From Streptomyces caeruleatus (GTDB lineage Bacteria; Actinomycetota; Actinomycetes; Streptomycetales; Streptomycetaceae): a stretch of DNA of 64,000 nucleotides. How positions within the stretch are numbered: position 1 is the stretch's first letter; every line of letters starts with the position of its first letter. The position numbers were made by a program, and so were the translations under genes. Positions 61,259 to 64,000 of this stretch are shown here, one piece after another. Location of the stretch: NCBI RefSeq assembly GCF_001514235.1, contig NZ_KQ948942.1, forward strand, positions 62,001-126,000, written 5' to 3'. The notes under the pieces were generated by a model, which was not told the origin of the DNA, did not search any database, and worked only from the letters and a program-made list of their open reading frames with translations.

Positions 61259-62463
61259 TAGAGCTGAAGATCGCCGTCGACCAGACGCCCCAGGATCAGC
61301 GCGATCCGCAGAGTGAACGCGGAGCGTACATCGGAAGGCGACCAGCCGGTGACGTCAGTCACACGTCGAAGCCGGTAGCGCACGGTGTTGGGATGCACGA
61401 AGAGCATCCGTGCGGCCCCCTCCAGGCTGCTCGCCTGCTCCAGATAGACCGAGAGCGTCTCCAGCAGAGCCGATCCGGCCTCCTCCAGCGGTCTGTAGAT
61501 CTCCTCCACCAACTGCTCGCGCGCACTGGGATCCCCGGCGATGGCGCGCTCCGGCAGCAGATCGTCCGCCAGCACCGGCCGCGGCGCGTCCTGCCAGGCC
61601 GAACACGCCTTCAGCCCGGCGGCGGCGGCCTGCGCGGACCGGGTCGCGGCCAGCAGATCGGGTACCACGGGCCCCGCCACGACCGGCCCGGCGGCATACG
61701 GCCCGATCAGCGACTTGGCGACGGCGATGGGATTGTCACTGCCGCCCGCGATGACGACGAGCCGGTCCCCGAGCACCCCGGTCAGCACCTGGAGCTTGGC
61801 GTGCCGGGCGGCCCGCCGGATGGCCTCGACGGTCAGCTCGCTGTCCCCGTCGGGCGCCGTACCCAGAAGGACACAGACGTGCTCGGGGGAGTTCCACCCG
61901 AGCGCGGCGGCACGGCTGACCGCGCCCTCGTCGGCCTCGCCGCTGAGCACGGCGTTGACCACGAGCGACTCCAGACGGGCGTCCCAGGCACCGCGTGCCT
62001 CCGCGGCCTGGGCATAGACCTGGGCGGTGGCGAACGCGATCTCACGGGCGTAGACGAGCAGCGCCTCCCGCAGCACGCTCTCGTCACCGGGAGCGGCGAC
62101 CTCGTCGATGGCCGACTCCATCACCTCGATGGTGGTGCGCACCATCTCCACGGTCTGACGGAGCGTGATGGCGCGGGTCAGCTCGCGCGGCGCGGTCCCG
62201 AAGACATCGGTGGAGATCGCCTGGGGCGCGTCGGGATGCCGGAACCACTCGGTGAAGGCGGCGATACCGGCCTGGGCGACCAGACCGATCCAGGAACGGT
62301 TCTCCGGGGGCATGGCCCGGTACCACGGCAGCGTCTCGTCCATCCGCGCGATGGCCTGCGCGGCGAGAGAACCGGAGGACTTCTCGAGCCGCTTCAAGGT
62401 CGCGGAGTGCGGGTGGACGTCGTGCGCGGCGGGTTCGGACTTACGGGCTACGGGTTCGGGCAC
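61258..62463 (-). CDS. fasR: PucR-type activator of fatty acid synthesis
   Basis: A 401-residue regulator. The C-terminal helix-turn-helix is EGAARMLFVHPNTVRYRLRR near residues 345-365, with the PucR pattern; the centre is a GGDEF-like/CdaR region (VCVLLGTAPDGDSELTVEAI). Position directly upstream of fabD matches FasR (SCO2386 in S. coelicolor), which activates the fabDHPF operon. GTG 62463 is taken as start. Confidence 0.9.
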   Translation of the reverse strand: MPEPVARKSEPAAHDVHPHSATLKRLEKSSGSLAAQAIARMDETLPWYRAMPPENRSWIGLVAQAGIAAFTEWFRHPDAPQAISTDVFGTAPRELTRAITLRQTVEMVRTTIEVMESAIDEVAAPGDESVLREALLVYAREIAFATAQVYAQAAEARGAWDARLESLVVNAVLSGEADEGAVSRAAALGWNSPEHVCVLLGTAPDGDSELTVEAIRRAARHAKLQVLTGVLGDRLVVIAGGSDNPIAVAKSLIGPYAAGPVVAGPVVPDLLAATRSAQAAAAGLKACSAWQDAPRPVLADDLLPERAIAGDPSAREQLVEEIYRPLEEAGSALLETLSVYLEQASSLEGAARMLFVHPNTVRYRLRRVTDVTGWSPSDVRSAFTLRIALILGRLVDGDLQL

Positions 62464-62920
62464 GGGGACAAGACTGCCTTATCGGGACGGGGGTGCGTGT
62501 CGGAGGGGGTTGTGGTGGGGGTTCGTGGCTCGGTGGGCTGTGTTGTGCTTTCGGGGGTGGGGTGCTGAATCTCTTGCTTCGTTCGCCTTCGGGGCGCCAC
62601 ATGTCGCCTGCGGCTCTCTTCGCGGCCGGTGTCCGGCAGACAGCGCGGGTGGGTGGGAACCCGAGGGGACTCCGCCCGCCCGGGCACCCCCAGCCCGTCC
62701 GGCGTTTGAGGACGAGGCGCACTTTCAGCCCGTCCGGCGTTTGAGGACGAGGCCCGAAGGGCCGATGGCGGGGTCTGGGGCGGCAGCCCCAGTGGGGTCG
62801 AAGGGGCGGAGCCCCTTCAAGGGATGGGACGGGTAGGGGCGGCGGGGGCGAGGAAACGCACCGGAGGGCGTGGCGTCGAGGCCCGGCTGTCCGGCCCGGC
62901 AGGGATACCGTGGGGCCGTG
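62464..62920. other. 457-bp gap between fasR and the pirin gene
   Basis: It holds the second copy of the 161-bp repeat (62691-62851) and the divergent promoters of fasR and the pirin gene. No supported coding region. Confidence 0.6.
62691..62851. repeat. 161-bp dispersed repeat, copy B
   Basis: It differs from 50600-50760 at three positions only and has the same orientation and length. Internal 28-bp direct repeats begin at 62691 and 62726. Confidence 0.95.
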
Positions 62921-63574
62921 ATGGACGTACGGCGCGCCGCGGAGCGCTACCCCGGAGGGGATCCGGCAGCAGGCATCTCGTCGCGCCACGCCTTCTCCTT
63001 CGGACCGCACTACGACCCCGACAACCTCCGCTTCGGCGCGATGATCGCCTGCAACGAGGAGCGCCTCGAACCCGGCGCCGGTTTCGACGAACATCCGCAC
63101 AGCCACACCGAGATCGTGACGTGGGTGGTGGAGGGCGAACTGACGCACCGGGACTCCACGGGACACGAGACGCGGGTCGGGCCCGGCGACGTGCAGCGGC
63201 TCAGCTCGGCCGGCGGCGTACGGCACGTGGAGCGCAACGACGCCGAGGTACCCCTGACCTTCGTCCAGACCTGGCTCGCCCCGCTGACCCCGGGCGGCGA
63301 CCCGGCGTACGAGATCGTCCACGGCATCGCGGACTCGACGCCGTACGCCGTCCCGGAGGCGGGCACGATGCTCCATGTGCGGCGGCTGGCGGCGGGGGAG
63401 CGGACGGCGGTCCCGGACGGGGCGTACCTGTACGTGCATGTCGTGGGGGGTGCGGTGCGCCTGGGCGGCGAGGAACTGGGCGCCGGGGACGCGGCACGCA
63501 TCACCGGCGCCGAGGGGATTGAGGCGGTGGGGATGGGCGCGGCGGAGCTGCTGATCTGGGAGATGGCCGGGTAG
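62921..63574 (+). CDS. Pirin-family cupin protein
   Basis: A 217-residue bicupin. ATG 62921 (or GTG 62918) is preferred to the longer frame from 62870. Metal ligands H58, H60 and probably H102 with a Glu are in GFDEHPHSHTEIVTWVVEGEL and GGVRHVERN. Pirins range from quercetinase-like dioxygenases to regulators; the role here is unknown. Confidence 0.87.
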   Translation: MDVRRAAERYPGGDPAAGISSRHAFSFGPHYDPDNLRFGAMIACNEERLEPGAGFDEHPHSHTEIVTWVVEGELTHRDSTGHETRVGPGDVQRLSSAGGVRHVERNDAEVPLTFVQTWLAPLTPGGDPAYEIVHGIADSTPYAVPEAGTMLHVRRLAAGERTAVPDGAYLYVHVVGGAVRLGGEELGAGDAARITGAEGIEAVGMGAAELLIWEMAG

Positions 63575-63640
63575 TCCGGGCAGTCCGGGCAGTCCGGGCA
63601 GTCCTTGCACTCCGGGTAGCCCGGGTAGCCCGGGTAGTGG
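63570..63640. repeat. Tandem 10-mer repeats
   Basis: Four GCAGTCCGGG-like units are followed by three GTAGCCCGGG units. They lie after the pirin stop and encode nothing convincing. The remaining gap to 63722 has no other feature. Confidence 0.8.
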
Positions 63641-63722
63641 TGGGGCTCGAGATGCCTAAGTGGTCGGAGCGACGTCAAATGGAGGTGTCTGACAACCCGC
63701 CCGGCAGAGAAGAGCCGAGCCC

Positions 63723-64000
63723 ATGGCGAGACGCACGAGCGAGGGGGGACGGGGCGACGCCCCGAAAAAGGGGGGCCTGCGACGGCTCGGTGAGTGGTGT
63801 GCCCACCACTTCGTGATCGTCATCGTCGCCTGGGTCGTGGCGCTCGGCGTGCTCCAGGCCCTCAACCACATCCACGGCGGCGAGTACTCGGACAATTTCG
63901 CCCTGTCCGACGTACAGTCCGAGAAGGGCCTGGACGTCCTCAAGGCGCACGATCCGCAGGCCGGCGGCTACAGCAGCCAGATCGTGATGCACGACGCGGA
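63723..64000 (+). CDS. MMPL-family transporter (3' partial)
   Basis: The first 92 codons of a membrane protein from ATG 63723. A basic N terminus (ARRTSEGG) leads to one membrane helix, FVIVIVAWVVALGVLQAL, then a periplasmic start with F-A-L-S-D-V-Q-S-E-K-G-L-D-V-L-K, matching the beginning of actinobacterial MMPL/RND exporters. The gene runs out of the window. Confidence 0.8.
   Translation, partial: MARRTSEGGRGDAPKKGGLRRLGEWCAHHFVIVIVAWVVALGVLQALNHIHGGEYSDNFALSDVQSEKGLDVLKAHDPQAGGYSSQIVMHDA

Noticed and set aside
63010..63678. Minus-strand frame with YPGYPGYP and CPDCPD repeats
   Set aside because: The peptide repeats only reflect the 10-mer DNA repeat and the rest is antisense to the pirin gene.
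63648..63720. tRNA-like run near the pirin stop
   Set aside because: No acceptor stem, TpsiC arm or anticodon loop pairs properly.

Overview
The window is high-GC actinobacterial DNA, almost certainly from a Streptomyces chromosome. The evidence is GTG/TTG starts behind GGAGG-type sites, in-frame TTA leucine codons that are so rare they stand out, XRE/DUF397/ATPase regulatory triads, and a right-hand block whose order (fasR-fabD-fabH-acpP-fabF-DUF3145) matches the well-known S. coelicolor SCO2386-SCO2391 region. A homologue of the SCO2400 family protein also lies in the expected direction. Both ends are cut: the first gene lacks its 5' end and the last lacks its 3' end.

Layout. (1) About 1-14 kb is accessory DNA. 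It holds the end of an RHS/HINT polymorphic toxin, an overlapping candidate immunity gene, and a second related immunity-like gene broken by a frameshift. Next come a methyltransferase with a hexanucleotide repeat inside it, a secreted I36-type protease inhibitor, a TTA-containing ArsR-like regulator, and an orphan RiPP-like precursor. Then follows a two-gene Trypco2 / trypsin-NACHT conflict system whose large gene also carries a TTA codon. The section ends with an antisense-overlapping DUF397-XRE pair and an anti-sigma-like ATPase. (2) 14.3-34 kb is carbohydrate biology: two secreted GH43 enzymes, an aminotransferase with a repetitive Pro/Met tail, a mutarotase, a leftward operon (acid-sugar dehydratase, Zn dehydrogenase, unknown TIM-barrel-like protein, MmsE/A/B-type transporter), a LacI regulator, and a rightward YtfQ/R/T-YjfF-type transporter. 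(3) 34-41 kb holds a SCO2400-like membrane protein, a lipid kinase, DUF2252 and a run of small membrane proteins including duplicated SHOCT proteins. (4) 40-45.4 kb holds regulators (a large ATP-dependent LuxR protein and a MarR protein), a reductase and Ohr. (5) 45.4-57.5 kb contains a repeat array, secreted hydrolases, a GH3 enzyme, a second mutarotase and DUF3145. (6) 57.5-62.5 kb is the type II fatty acid synthase core. (7) A pirin and the start of an MMPL transporter close the window.

The most informative non-coding signals are a 14-bp palindrome (ideal form TTCGAAATTTCGAA) upstream of four sugar genes or operons, two LacI-type operators, a MarR-type palindrome, strong bidirectional terminators, a four-unit tandem array of about 118 bp, and a 161-bp repeat present twice with three mismatches. 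Together the sugar genes read as a regulon for secreted arabinan-type hydrolysis, uptake of pentose or galactose-like sugars by two separate ABC systems, and oxidative catabolism.
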